From positions 1 to 32,026 of the forward strand of contig JAKAPO010000002.1 of NCBI GenBank assembly GCA_021807065.1: DNA of 32,026 bases, given 5' to 3'. Shown piece after piece: positions 8,840-16,843 of this stretch. The position numbers and the translations under genes are program-made. This stretch comes from a bacterium (GTDB lineage Bacteria > Vulcanimicrobiota > Vulcanimicrobiia > Vulcanimicrobiales > Vulcanimicrobiaceae). The notes beneath the pieces are model-generated. The model did no database searches. It worked only from the letters and a program-made list of their open reading frames with translations, and was not told the origin of the DNA. How positions within the stretch are numbered: position 1 is the first letter of the stretch; each line of letters begins with the position of its first letter.

Positions 8840-9166
8840 CTAGCGCTCCTGGAACGCGTTCAAGGCTTGCATGATCCGAACGTCGCCGCCGACATCGGGG
8901 TGGAAGATCGTTGCGAGCGCTCTGTAGAGACGCTTGCGGCGCTCGGCATCGCCTGCGGCACGGAACGCCGCGGTGAGCCACGCCGTCGCCTGTTCGATGG
9001 CTGCCTCCCGCTGCGCGGTCTCAAAGCACGGTGAGCAGAGTAGCCGGCCGTCCTGGCCTCGCATTGTGGCGACCGCCCCGCACGCGCACCTTGGCGGCGC
9101 GTACTGCTGGATCGTGAACCCGACGACGACTTGGCCACCGCCGAACGTCGATGTCGAGTAGTACAC
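8840..9166 (-). CDS. Zinc-knuckle plus J-domain-like protein
   Basis: 'RCACGAV...LLCSPCF' then 'RRKRLYRALATIFHPDVGGDVRIMQALNAFQE' with HPD motif. Confidence 0.65.
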   Translation of the reverse strand: MYYSTSTFGGGQVVVGFTIQQYAPPRCACGAVATMRGQDGRLLCSPCFETAQREAAIEQATAWLTAAFRAAGDAERRKRLYRALATIFHPDVGGDVRIMQALNAFQER

Positions 9167-9169
9167 GGG

Positions 9170-9364
9170 CTATTTGGCCGACTTCCGAGCAACAGCGGTC
9201 GCGGAACGAGGTTTTACTTCGCTCTTGAGATTGCGGCTCAGATTGGCGAGCAGCTGGTGTTCTAGACCGCGGAGGCGCCGCTCAAGGAAGAGCACGCGCG
9301 ATTCGAGTTTGTCGAGGTCGTCCGAGAAGAGCGCACGGATGCGTCTGAACATGAGCCACCCCAT
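9170..9364 (-). CDS. Small coiled-coil hypothetical protein
   Basis: MGWLMFRRIRALFSDDLDKLESRVLFLERRLRGLEHQLLANL... Confidence 0.45.
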   Translation of the reverse strand: MGWLMFRRIRALFSDDLDKLESRVLFLERRLRGLEHQLLANLSRNLKSEVKPRSATAVARKSAK

Positions 9365-9452
9365 AATGAAACGCACGTGACGGTTTCCCGCACGTGCGCT
9401 CTTGGTTGTGTCACCTGGCTGAAGTAATACTGCCTTCAGAGTGTACCACGGA

Positions 9453-9710
9453 CTATGACGAGGGCGCAATGGGATGCGCTTGCTCTGATTTACGCACCCG
9501 CAGAAATGTCTGCGCGAGCGCCTGAACGTACTGCGCCACCGGAACCCGATACTCCGAGAGCACCGCCTTCTCGGCCGGCGTCACCCGAATCCAAATCCGC
9601 GCCGTGCTCGCACCAACGTCCCGAGGCTTTCGGCCCGGACGCTTTGGCGACCGCCGGCGCGTCGATCTCACCCGAGCATCATCCGAATGAGCGAGGTGGC
9701 GACGTCGCAC
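9453..9710 (-). CDS. Small basic protein, possibly DNA-binding
   Basis: 'TARIWIRVTPAEKAVLSEYRVPVAQYVQALAQTFL'. Confidence 0.4.
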   Translation of the reverse strand: MRRRHLAHSDDARVRSTRRRSPKRPGRKPRDVGASTARIWIRVTPAEKAVLSEYRVPVAQYVQALAQTFLRVRKSEQAHPIAPSS

Positions 9711-10087
9711 GGGTCGGGAACGCGGGTCGTGGGCTTGCCCCTGCCGTGAGAGCGTGAGCCACCGTGGCCTGGCTCGACCGAGGCGCGCATCAGGTCTTCG
9801 ACGCTTTCCCCGAGGTAGGTGTCCCGGTATGGCCGCTCTTGGGGGGTGTCCGCCGATACCTCTTGCTCGGCCATCTCAATCGCGTCGATCGTACCGTATC
9901 CGGCGGCCAAGAAAGGCTGCATCCGTTTCGCGAGATCCGCTGCGGCACCGTCGTTGCGAGCGATCACCCGCTGAAGGTCGGCCTCGTTCTTCACGCCGAT
10001 CTCCTTGAGGTAGGCTTCCTTCTGCGCCGTCGCAGAATGCGATAAGCCCAGGGCCGCACTAGAGTCGTCCGTGAAATCCGTTCGCAC
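9668..10087 (-). CDS. Hypothetical protein
   Basis: 139-aa ORF in minus operon. Confidence 0.5.
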   Translation of the reverse strand: MRTDFTDDSSAALGLSHSATAQKEAYLKEIGVKNEADLQRVIARNDGAAADLAKRMQPFLAAGYGTIDAIEMAEQEVSADTPQERPYRDTYLGESVEDLMRASVEPGHGGSRSHGRGKPTTRVPDPCDVATSLIRMMLG

Positions 10088-10129
10088 GGAAGAGTTCCTT
10101 CGCCGCGCCTTATCGCTGGCTCCTGCACC

Positions 10130-10327
10130 TCATACGCCTTGGTCCGTGGCTTTGCATTTGCGGCAGATGGCTTGTGGAACGCCAGTCGCCGGGTCGCGGA
10201 CGTATCGGCGCTGGTTCCACTTCACGGCGCAGGCGCAGCGCTCGCAGGTCGTATCGACGCGCACGGCTTGGCGCATCGCGTGGCTTGGTCGCATGATGGA
10301 GCGCGCACCGTTGGCGTAGCCGGTCAC
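10130..10327 (-). CDS. Zinc-ribbon mini-protein
   Basis: ...CERCACAVKWNQRRYVRDPATGVPQAICRKCKATDQGV; GTGA overlap with upstream ORF. Confidence 0.5.
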   Translation of the reverse strand: MTGYANGARSIMRPSHAMRQAVRVDTTCERCACAVKWNQRRYVRDPATGVPQAICRKCKATDQGV

Positions 10328-10533
10328 GGCAACCCCAAGTCTGACCGCGTCGGCGTGGCGGCGAACGCTTGCCGAAACCGGAGAAGCGCATCGGCGGCGT
10401 CCTGCGTATCCTCTTCGGTGGCACCGGGCGCGTTGGCTCTCACGATCGCAACGCACTCGTCGCGGCTAATCGCCGCAACACGAGCCGCCCGAATCTTCCG
10501 GGCTCGCGCAACACGTTTACTGACAAGCGTCAT
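10324..10533 (-). CDS. Small hypothetical protein
   Basis: MTLVSKRVARARKIRAARVAAISRDECVAIVRAN...; ATGA coupling. Confidence 0.5.
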   Translation of the reverse strand: MTLVSKRVARARKIRAARVAAISRDECVAIVRANAPGATEEDTQDAADALLRFRQAFAATPTRSDLGLP

Positions 10534-10697
10534 GGCTTGCCGTAATCGAAGCGCGGGCAGTCGCAATGAAGCACGAAGCACCGTCTTCTTTCGCCGAATC
10601 TGTAGAGGTGATCTCGCCGAGGATGCTGACAAGCGATGCACCACGCTTGAACATCCGGCTGATCGAGCGCCTGCGGATTGCGCGTAGCCTTGGGCAT
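10530..10697 (-). CDS. Small Cys-rich protein
   Basis: MPKATRNPQALDQPDVQAWCIACQHPRRDHLYRFGERRRCFVLHCDCPRFDYGKP. Confidence 0.5.
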   Translation of the reverse strand: MPKATRNPQALDQPDVQAWCIACQHPRRDHLYRFGERRRCFVLHCDCPRFDYGKP

Positions 10698-10717
10698 GCG
10701 AGCGTGTGCGGTGCGGC

Positions 10718-10954
10718 TCACGACGCCCCCGGGTCCGGCACTAACGCAAGCCTTGTGTTCCAGCCGTCTACGCCGCAATGCGGGCACTTCGTCATCAGCG
10801 GTGCGTGATCTCCGAGACGAAGCTTCACGATAAAATGGCTGCTGCAATTAGAACAGGCATACTCCAGGTAATAGCGCCCCTCTATGCCATCGTCCTCGCA
10901 GGCGTTGCAGTAGCAGACGCAATCGACGACCCGGAGCAGTGCGTCGTTACTCAT
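10718..10954 (-). CDS. Zinc-ribbon protein
   Basis: Several CxxC: CYCNAC, CSNC, CPHC. Confidence 0.55.
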   Translation of the reverse strand: MSNDALLRVVDCVCYCNACEDDGIEGRYYLEYACSNCSSHFIVKLRLGDHAPLMTKCPHCGVDGWNTRLALVPDPGAS

Positions 10955-11214
10955 TCCGTGTTCCCCTCGCCTGTTAGAATCCAGCGCAAGGTTGTTTCGC
11001 CAGCGGGAACGTGCTTGAGTCGCGCCTCTATTGCGCGTAGCCTGCGAACCTCGACAACCAGCGCGGGAACATCGTCGCTCTCACAAAACGCTACACTCTG
11101 AACCCGCTGACATTCTACGCAGGAGCGCGTCTTGAGGTGCTCGCAGGGATAGTCGATAGAATTATAGCGCCTCATGATCGCGCTCAGGTCGAGGGCTTCG
11201 TATGTGTCACTCAT
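10951..11214 (-). CDS. Hypothetical Cys-containing protein
   Basis: 87 aa, coupled. Confidence 0.5.
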   Translation of the reverse strand: MSDTYEALDLSAIMRRYNSIDYPCEHLKTRSCVECQRVQSVAFCESDDVPALVVEVRRLRAIEARLKHVPAGETTLRWILTGEGNTE

Positions 11215-11435
11215 CGGTTAGCCTTTCGGCTTGTCCGTGCAGCCTTGGCTTTCTTGCGGCGCTTCTCTTTTGAGAACGTGGCTTGCGTGTCTCGCACCTT
11301 CGATCTCGCAAGCGCCATAGCCGCAGCGCCGACCTCGACCATATCGGCCACCTCTTTTGAGACGGGGACAAGTCCGAGCCTCGCGGCCTGTTCGTCGGTA
11401 AGGCCCTTGTAAATCTTTCCGCTATTTGGGTCCAT
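11211..11435 (-). CDS. Hypothetical protein
   Basis: MDPNSGKIYKGLTDEQAARLGLVPVSKEVADMVEVG... Confidence 0.5.
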   Translation of the reverse strand: MDPNSGKIYKGLTDEQAARLGLVPVSKEVADMVEVGAAAMALARSKVRDTQATFSKEKRRKKAKAARTSRKANR

Positions 11436-11445
11436 TTCGTGCTCC

Positions 11446-11715
11446 TTACGGCTTCGCCTGATCGTCGGTAACGCTGGAGAGCGAAGCATCGCCCTCCTCG
11501 TAGATGCGGATAGCCACGCAGGCGACTTGCAGTGCCTCCTTGCGAATCTCGTCGCGACTCTTGCGCTGTAACTGCGCCTGGCATAGTTCGCCGAACTCTT
11601 CGCCCAGCGCGATGGTGAGCAGATCGTTGCCAGGGAACTTGGTGCGGGCAAAGTGTACCTCGGCCATGAGGTCCGATAGGGTCGATTCGGTTGGGAAACG
11701 CATCGTCTCAGCCAT
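11446..11715 (-). CDS. MazG-like nucleotide pyrophosphohydrolase
   Basis: 'NDLLTIALGEEFGELCQAQLQRKSRDEIRKEALQVACVAIRIYEEGD' matches the EExxE MazG pattern. Confidence 0.65.
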   Translation of the reverse strand: MAETMRFPTESTLSDLMAEVHFARTKFPGNDLLTIALGEEFGELCQAQLQRKSRDEIRKEALQVACVAIRIYEEGDASLSSVTDDQAKP

Positions 11716-11926
11716 TTCGTGCCGCCTCCAGCGCGGCTCGCATTGCTTCAATCGCCATTTCTGCACCCGTGAACCACGCTTCTTTTGTGTCCGCATTTCT
11801 GTATACAGCAGTTCTCAGGCGCTCGATCTCGTCGGCGGCTTTACGCAAGAATTCAAAGCCTTGCGGGTCGCGATAAAAGTCCGACGTTTTATACTTCCAC
11901 CGGAGTTGCTCCACTATATCACTCAT
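11708..11926 (-). CDS. Hypothetical protein
   Basis: 72 aa; 'LRKAADEIERLR' shared with the neighbouring ORF. Confidence 0.5.
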   Translation of the reverse strand: MSDIVEQLRWKYKTSDFYRDPQGFEFLRKAADEIERLRTAVYRNADTKEAWFTGAEMAIEAMRAALEAARNG

Positions 11927-12537
11927 TATGTTCCCTCGTAGCGTTTGAGATCGAGAATCTGTAGGGCCATACGAAGCCCGCTTGCCATGCCCGTATAGTA
12001 TTCGGAGAGGCTATCGCCACGATAATCACCGCTGCCCTTCGTACCGAAGATTTCAAACTGCTTCACCTGCCCTTCAATTTGCCCATAAGGGTCTTGTGCT
12101 ACTACTTGTGCTACTACTTCATCTACGTCAGCCATGCGGCGGCCGTAGACCTCGTCTTTGTCGTCAATGCAGGTAGTCTCTGCCGCTGAGTTGCCGCGGT
12201 TTCTGAGTTCCCCAAGCGTACTGTCGATTATGCTTTCTATCTGCCCCGCATTTTCGAGGTGGCTCTCGCCTTCGCGGGGAGTTCGCTCCCATGCGGCGGC
12301 TATTTTTTCTAGGATGTTCCGCAGGCGTTCGATCTCATCTGCGGCAGCGCGTAAAAGGTTCGACTCATCGCCACTCAGTTGATATTCCCTTAGAATTGCG
12401 GGGCCGTACTTCTTGGCCAGATACTTCTCGGCAGCATCCATCTCGTTAGCGAGAATGCGTAGTTCTGCGGCAAGGTCAGCCGGAGGCCCATTTTCGCCTC
12501 TCGTTATGCTCGTGATCCTTGGCTCGTTATCTTCCAC
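11926..12537 (-). CDS. Hypothetical protein
   Basis: 203 aa with 'LLRAAADEIERLRNILEKIA'; TAATG overlap. Confidence 0.55.
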   Translation of the reverse strand: MEDNEPRITSITRGENGPPADLAAELRILANEMDAAEKYLAKKYGPAILREYQLSGDESNLLRAAADEIERLRNILEKIAAAWERTPREGESHLENAGQIESIIDSTLGELRNRGNSAAETTCIDDKDEVYGRRMADVDEVVAQVVAQDPYGQIEGQVKQFEIFGTKGSGDYRGDSLSEYYTGMASGLRMALQILDLKRYEGT

Positions 12538-12640
12538 CGCTCAGCCCTCCTCCGCGCCGCATCCATTGTGCGATCTCGCTTGCGTAACAAACGATAACCG
12601 TGCCGATCACCGTCGGGATGAGCCACCAGGCGCTAATCAT
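12527..12640 (-). CDS. 37-aa single-TM mini-protein
   Basis: Not in ORF track; MISAWWLIPTVIGTVIVCYASEIAQWMRRGGGLSGGR; ATGA overlap with the upstream ORF. Confidence 0.45.
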   Translation of the reverse strand: MISAWWLIPTVIGTVIVCYASEIAQWMRRGGGLSGGR

Positions 12641-12843
12641 GATTCACGCATCGCTTTCTCGTATGCTTCGCGCTCTTGGCCCGTAACGCGGCGCACGAAC
12701 GTATGCAATGGGGGCACGGGGAATCCGCCCTTAGCATTGATTGTGCAGACCGCGCATTCGTTTATATTGCCGTAGTCGTGATCGGCGTAGCGGTGGCCGC
12801 ATCCCTTCACGGCACACAGGTCGTTCTGCGGTATTTTCGTCAT
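12637..12843 (-). CDS. Small Cys/His protein
   Basis: CAVKGCGHRYADHDYGNINECAVC. Confidence 0.5.
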   Translation of the reverse strand: MTKIPQNDLCAVKGCGHRYADHDYGNINECAVCTINAKGGFPVPPLHTFVRRVTGQEREAYEKAMRES

Positions 12844-13187
12844 GCTGCTACCTCTGTGATAATCCAGCCCGTCGCCTTGTTCGGGTGACGAACTAGGAAG
12901 AACCGAAACGGGTACATCGCGGCTGCGACCTTCAACTTCACGGCTGCGTCATCTTCGATCCAACCTTTGCATTCGTGCGCTTCGAGGTCGCCGTTCGTCA
13001 GCATGACGAAGAAGTCAACAGTGAGGAACGTCTTCTGCGCGAGCCGCAGCTTCACGGCCTCGTAGCTGTACCACGCGATCTCGCCCAACCGCTTGCGCGC
13101 TTCGAGCTGCTGCGCGTAGCTCGCTTCGAGTTTGTTCATCGTGCCCGGCTCTTTGCGCTGCCGCCCGCGTGCGATCTGGTGCCTCAT
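12840..13187 (-). CDS. DUF1064/VRR-NUC-like putative PD-(D/E)XK nuclease
   Basis: 'FLTVDFFVMLTNGDLEAHECKGWIEDDAAVKLKVAA' (D...E-x-KG). Confidence 0.6.
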   Translation of the reverse strand: MRHQIARGRQRKEPGTMNKLEASYAQQLEARKRLGEIAWYSYEAVKLRLAQKTFLTVDFFVMLTNGDLEAHECKGWIEDDAAVKLKVAAAMYPFRFFLVRHPNKATGWIITEVAA

Positions 13188-13197
13188 GCGAACGTCC

Positions 13198-13533
13198 TCA
13201 TAGGCCGTTATCAAGCGGCATGGCCGCCGTGCTCGGCCAGTAAGAGGGCGTTATACCCTGTACCATCGACTTGTTCGGCGCGTAGCGATCGGTGATATAC
13301 GCGATGACCCGGCGCACACCGTCGTCGGGGAGAGCCATGCGTTCGAACGCGCGCGTCACGGCCGAGATCAGCGCGCCCTCGTCTTGCGGATCGAACGAGA
13401 GCAACGCGCCGACGGCGTAGTCCGGCGCATCGCGCTTCTTGCGCGACGTCGTCGGATGGCCTGCAGCCTTGTAGTGCTGGCGCATTGTGCGCTGGTTCTC
13501 GGCGACGTGATCGCACTGCTTGCATTTAGGCAT
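13198..13533 (-). CDS. C2H2 zinc-finger protein
   Basis: 'CKQCDHVAENQRTMRQHYKAAGH' = C-x2-C-x12-H-x5-H. Confidence 0.6.
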   Translation of the reverse strand: MPKCKQCDHVAENQRTMRQHYKAAGHPTTSRKKRDAPDYAVGALLSFDPQDEGALISAVTRAFERMALPDDGVRRVIAYITDRYAPNKSMVQGITPSYWPSTAAMPLDNGL

Positions 13534-13560
13534 GGTGGATCCTTTCAGTTTCGAGGTGTT

Positions 13561-13869
13561 TCATCGTGTGTACCACGCTTCCCAGAGCCGCTCGACGGCG
13601 GCGCGAGAGTCAAACGCACCCGTTTTCGCGTGCGGCTCCAGAATCGGAACGTTCGGGTGGCGCATCCGTCGCGTCACGTAGCCGCGATACCGGCTTGCAG
13701 AGTCGCGCCGACGTTTGCCGCGCTTGCGTAGCGCCAGCCCCAGGGTTCGCACGCGGCCGGATACGGCGTTCGCGGTGCGCCCGATCTTCTCTGCGATCTC
13801 CACGGCGAGGAAATCGCTCGACCATAGGGCCTTGAGGGTGGCGTCCTCCTTGGGGCTTCAGCGTACCAT
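13561..13869 (-). CDS. SANT/Myb or GcrA-like DNA-binding protein with an in-frame TGA at codon 4
   Basis: M-V-R-[TGA]-SPKEDATLKALWSSDFLAVEIAEKIGRTANAVSGRVRTLGL; ORF track starts at GTG 13803. Confidence 0.5.
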
Positions 13870-13997
13870 CAGCGCACCACGAGCGGCACGATGGTGAGGG
13901 TAACGAGAACGACGACGAGCGCGACGAGCAGCACGGCCGACGCGAGCGCGCCAGAGTCGGACCAAAGCCAGGCATCGAAGCGGCTGAAGAGGCTCAT
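13869..13997 (-). CDS. Small single-TM protein
   Basis: MSLFSRFDAWLWSDSGALASAVLLVALVVVLVTLTIVPLVVR. Confidence 0.5.
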   Translation of the reverse strand: MSLFSRFDAWLWSDSGALASAVLLVALVVVLVTLTIVPLVVR

Positions 13998-14158
13998 GGT
14001 TGCCGCTCCTCGCCGCACCAACGGCATTGCTGGTAGACCCTTAAAAATATGGAGCAGCAATTCTCGTAGTCATGGCCCTGCTCGTGACAGCGATCTCGCA
14101 TCGCATCGAGAACCTCTGCGCTGGCCTTTTCGTAGCTGTAGGTGATTTTTAGGCTCAT
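13994..14158 (-). CDS. 54-aa Cys-containing mini-protein
   Basis: Not in ORF track; MSLKITYSYEKASAEVLDAMRDRCHEQGHDYENCCSIFLRVYQQCRWCGEERQP; ATGA overlaps on both sides. Confidence 0.55.
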   Translation of the reverse strand: MSLKITYSYEKASAEVLDAMRDRCHEQGHDYENCCSIFLRVYQQCRWCGEERQP

Positions 14159-14529
14159 GCTTTCGGCCTCGCAGCGTCACGGAACGATGCCCACGCATCC
14201 GCGCTGAAATCGTGGCCGAATACCTCGCCGAGCGTGGCGATCGCCTCTTCGGGGATGCAATCCTCTCCGTGGTCGGCTCGCTCGCGGGCGTAGTCCAGAA
14301 ACGCGATAGCGTCGATGATCGCCGAGTACCGCATCCCGGTTCTGCAGCAGTTCATACGGCGTATCTCCCCATACGAGCGCAGAACGATGCGCTCGGCGCC
14401 CCCGTAACCCTGCTCCTCGGCGTAAGAGTCGAACATCTCGCGCGGGTTGTCGTCGCATATCGGCGCGCCGCATTGCGGGCACGGGTTCGGGTCGCCGTCA
14501 TTGAAGCGGTCGAGGTCGCTGTCGTTCAT
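14155..14529 (-). CDS. Hypothetical protein with CPxCG motif
   Basis: MNDSDLDRFNDGDPNPCPQCGAPICDDNPREMF... Confidence 0.55.
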   Translation of the reverse strand: MNDSDLDRFNDGDPNPCPQCGAPICDDNPREMFDSYAEEQGYGGAERIVLRSYGEIRRMNCCRTGMRYSAIIDAIAFLDYARERADHGEDCIPEEAIATLGEVFGHDFSADAWASFRDAARPKA

Positions 14530-14669
14530 TGTGCGTTCCCCTCTCGCATCTTCCGGCGCTCTTCGACTAGCCCGGAGTCGATCAAAGCTTGGCGATAAAA
14601 CTCCCAAACGAATGGGATGCGCTCGCGGGCCTTGCGAAGCGCTTGGATCAACGATACATCGTCAGGCAT
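14526..14669 (-). CDS. 47-aa hypothetical mini-protein
   Basis: Not in ORF track; MPDDVSLIQALRKARERIPFVWEFYRQALIDSGLVEERRKMREGNAQ; ATGA coupling. Confidence 0.5.
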   Translation of the reverse strand: MPDDVSLIQALRKARERIPFVWEFYRQALIDSGLVEERRKMREGNAQ

Positions 14670-14862
14670 TGGGATCTCCCTTTTCCTCGTCGGCGGCGGC
14701 GCGGGCGGCGTCGGCGGCGGCGAGGGCGTCGTCGGCGGCGTCGTAGGCGTCGAGGGCGGCTTTGTAGGCGGCGCGGGCGGCGTTGCAGGCGGCGAGGGCG
14801 GCGCGTGCGGCGTCGTAGGCGGCGAGGGCGGCTGCCTCTCGGGCGCCGGTTTGATCGGTCAT
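14662..14862 (-). CDS. Ala-rich repetitive helical protein
   Basis: AAYDAARAALAACNAARAAYKAALDAYDAADDALAAADAARAAADEE. Confidence 0.5.
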   Translation of the reverse strand: MTDQTGAREAAALAAYDAARAALAACNAARAAYKAALDAYDAADDALAAADAARAAADEEKGDPNA

Positions 14863-15047
14863 GACTTGCTCGATTCTGCGCCAGAGGCTTCAATGGCAGC
14901 GTAGTAGGCATCGTAGGCGGAAATATACTTCGTGCGAGCGGAGCGAGCGGCAATGTCAGCGGCGGTAAGAGCCGCATTAGCATCAGCGACGGCTTCCCGG
15001 GCTTTGTCCAGTTCGATGAGGGCGGCACTCTCGGCGGCATTGCTCAC
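14859..15047 (-). CDS. Second Ala-rich helical protein
   Basis: ...ALTAADIAARSARTKYISAYDAYYAAIEAS; GTGA overlap with upstream ORF. Confidence 0.5.
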   Translation of the reverse strand: MSNAAESAALIELDKAREAVADANAALTAADIAARSARTKYISAYDAYYAAIEASGAESSKS

Positions 15048-15811
15048 GACTTGCTCGTTTCCGGTCTGGTTCTTTTTCGGAGCAGTTCTCCGAGGGAGTA
15101 CCGCAGGTCGGGTTTCAAGTCGGACATTGACCGCAGGCACCACTCAACGTAGTCGTCAGGAGCGTTCCCTAGCGGCTGGTTGCGATATTTTCCGAGAGGC
15201 CACGACGTGTAGAGTATCGGCGAAGCAGCGAAGCCAAGGAGATCGTCGAGAAGCATCGTGCCCGACGTTTCGCAGTACACCTGCAAAAGCGAATCGAGAA
15301 GCGCGGCCGTCACGATCACGTCGGCAAGCGCACGATGCGGCGCGGTGCCCATCATATCGAGCGAGAGCCCGAGATAGTACCGCAACGTCTGATTCGAGTA
15401 GCCTGGAGCATCGGGGAGAAGGTGTTGCGCCAGGCGCTTCGTATCGAGGAATCTCGCGTTCGACCGGAACGGTTCATCGGCATAAACGAACCGGTCGTCG
15501 AACTCGGAGCCATTGTGCGCGACCCAGACAACCGTCCCTTCGTTCCGTAATGCGGCTTCGATGTCGGCGCACGCATCTTCCCAGGTCGGCGCGTTCACCA
15601 CGTCCTCGTCGCGAATATGATGGATTGCCATTGTCTGCGGCGGGATTGGAACGCCGGGGTCAACGAGGGTCTGGAAGAAGCGAATCCCCTCTAGGCCGCC
15701 CGCGCCGAACCGCATGAACTTGCCGGCGATCTCGACGATGCGATCGGTTGCGGGGTCGAGGCCGCAAGTCTCAAGGTCGTAGATCACGAAGGTCGCATCG
15801 CTAATACGCAT
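15044..15811 (-). CDS. DnaQ/RNase T-like 3'-5' exonuclease
   Basis: 'FVIYDLETCGLDP', 'VVWVAHNGSEFDDRF', 'APHRALADVIVTAALL' = DEDDh-type Exo motifs. Confidence 0.85.
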   Translation of the reverse strand: MRISDATFVIYDLETCGLDPATDRIVEIAGKFMRFGAGGLEGIRFFQTLVDPGVPIPPQTMAIHHIRDEDVVNAPTWEDACADIEAALRNEGTVVWVAHNGSEFDDRFVYADEPFRSNARFLDTKRLAQHLLPDAPGYSNQTLRYYLGLSLDMMGTAPHRALADVIVTAALLDSLLQVYCETSGTMLLDDLLGFAASPILYTSWPLGKYRNQPLGNAPDDYVEWCLRSMSDLKPDLRYSLGELLRKRTRPETSKS

Positions 15812-15816
15812 CCGGT

Positions 15817-16839
15817 TTACTGCGATCCATCCAGCAGCGTCAACGGCGGCGCTCCTGATTTCGCTGCGCCCTCGATTGCGACCATGATGCCATCCATCTG
15901 CCGAGGGACGAGGCTCTCCCACCCGCCGAAGTCTTGCACGACGGCCTCAAGACGCGCAGGGTCGCAGTTGCAACCATCGGCGAAGTCTTTGATTCCCTGA
16001 ACCTGCTCCGGGCTGATCTTCCGCGCATTGCCGGTACGCGGATGGATGCGCTCCTCGGGAGTCTTGGTGCGGTCTAGGAGCGCGGCCGACTTCGCCGCTT
16101 CGTGCGCGGCGATCTCCTCGTCGCGTAGCGCATCGAGGGCGCCCTTCTCCATTTGGCCGAATGTTTGCGCCGGAGGCTGGCCGAGTTGTGCGGCTAACTT
16201 TTCGCGTACTGCGTCGACGCGCGTGCTACCGACGACGACGTGCGGAGAGGGGGCGTCTTCGGGGGGGATGTCCGCTGCCTCTTCGGCGAATGAAAGCCCC
16301 TTGAGCGCATCGGGGAAAGCGTTGCGCCCGCAGAAACCGCGAGCACGCATCGCCATCATCCTCTCCTCATATTCCGACCACGGGCCCTGCTTTCCCCACA
16401 GTTTCGCTTTCTTTGCGTCGGCTACGGAGAAGGCCGAATGATACGGGGGCTCGCCCTGGCGCATCATTTCGCAATGCGCTACCCGTAGATCGCCTTCGCC
16501 TTCAATCCATTCGCGACACGAAATGAACTTCGGGTGCTGCTTAATTAACGCGAGCGCCGCATCCCCGTAGACCGCCGGTCGCCCATTTATGATGGCGATG
16601 TTCTGGATTGATTGCATCGGGCGTAGCCCACATTCGGCCCCCATTTGCACGGCAACCAGCACATTGCCGGGCTTCCCTCGGTAATCCCTCGGAGCGAGGT
16701 CCGAATTAGCAATGAGCGCGCAGAACGCTTGCAGCTCAGTAAAGGTCTGCGGGACGATCGAATAGCCCGCGCCACTCGTTTGGCGTTCGGCGAGCACCGA
16801 CGAAACGGTGCGTGGCTTCTGCTCTTGGTCCTCGTTCAC
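15817..16839 (-). CDS. RecT-family single-strand annealing protein
   Basis: 'VAVQMGAECGLRPMQSIQNIAIINGRPAVYGDAALALIKQHP'. Confidence 0.8.
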   Translation of the reverse strand: MNEDQEQKPRTVSSVLAERQTSGAGYSIVPQTFTELQAFCALIANSDLAPRDYRGKPGNVLVAVQMGAECGLRPMQSIQNIAIINGRPAVYGDAALALIKQHPKFISCREWIEGEGDLRVAHCEMMRQGEPPYHSAFSVADAKKAKLWGKQGPWSEYEERMMAMRARGFCGRNAFPDALKGLSFAEEAADIPPEDAPSPHVVVGSTRVDAVREKLAAQLGQPPAQTFGQMEKGALDALRDEEIAAHEAAKSAALLDRTKTPEERIHPRTGNARKISPEQVQGIKDFADGCNCDPARLEAVVQDFGGWESLVPRQMDGIMVAIEGAAKSGAPPLTLLDGSQ

Positions 16840-16843
16840 TTGT

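Noticed and set aside
8852-8861. GAACGCGTTC palindrome as a third SOS-like box
   Set aside because: Only 2 nt between half sites, inside a coding region, no promoter next to it.
13520-13540. TTTAGGCATGGTGG as a fifth TTAGG palindrome
   Set aside because: Right half does not match CCTAA; it is simply the start region of the C2H2 gene.
13600-13640. Third copy of the CACGAGAATGGTTGTGTTTTG repeat (minus-strand cgcgaaaacgggtgcgtttg, peptide ENGCV)
   Set aside because: Too many mismatches and a gap; probably chance.
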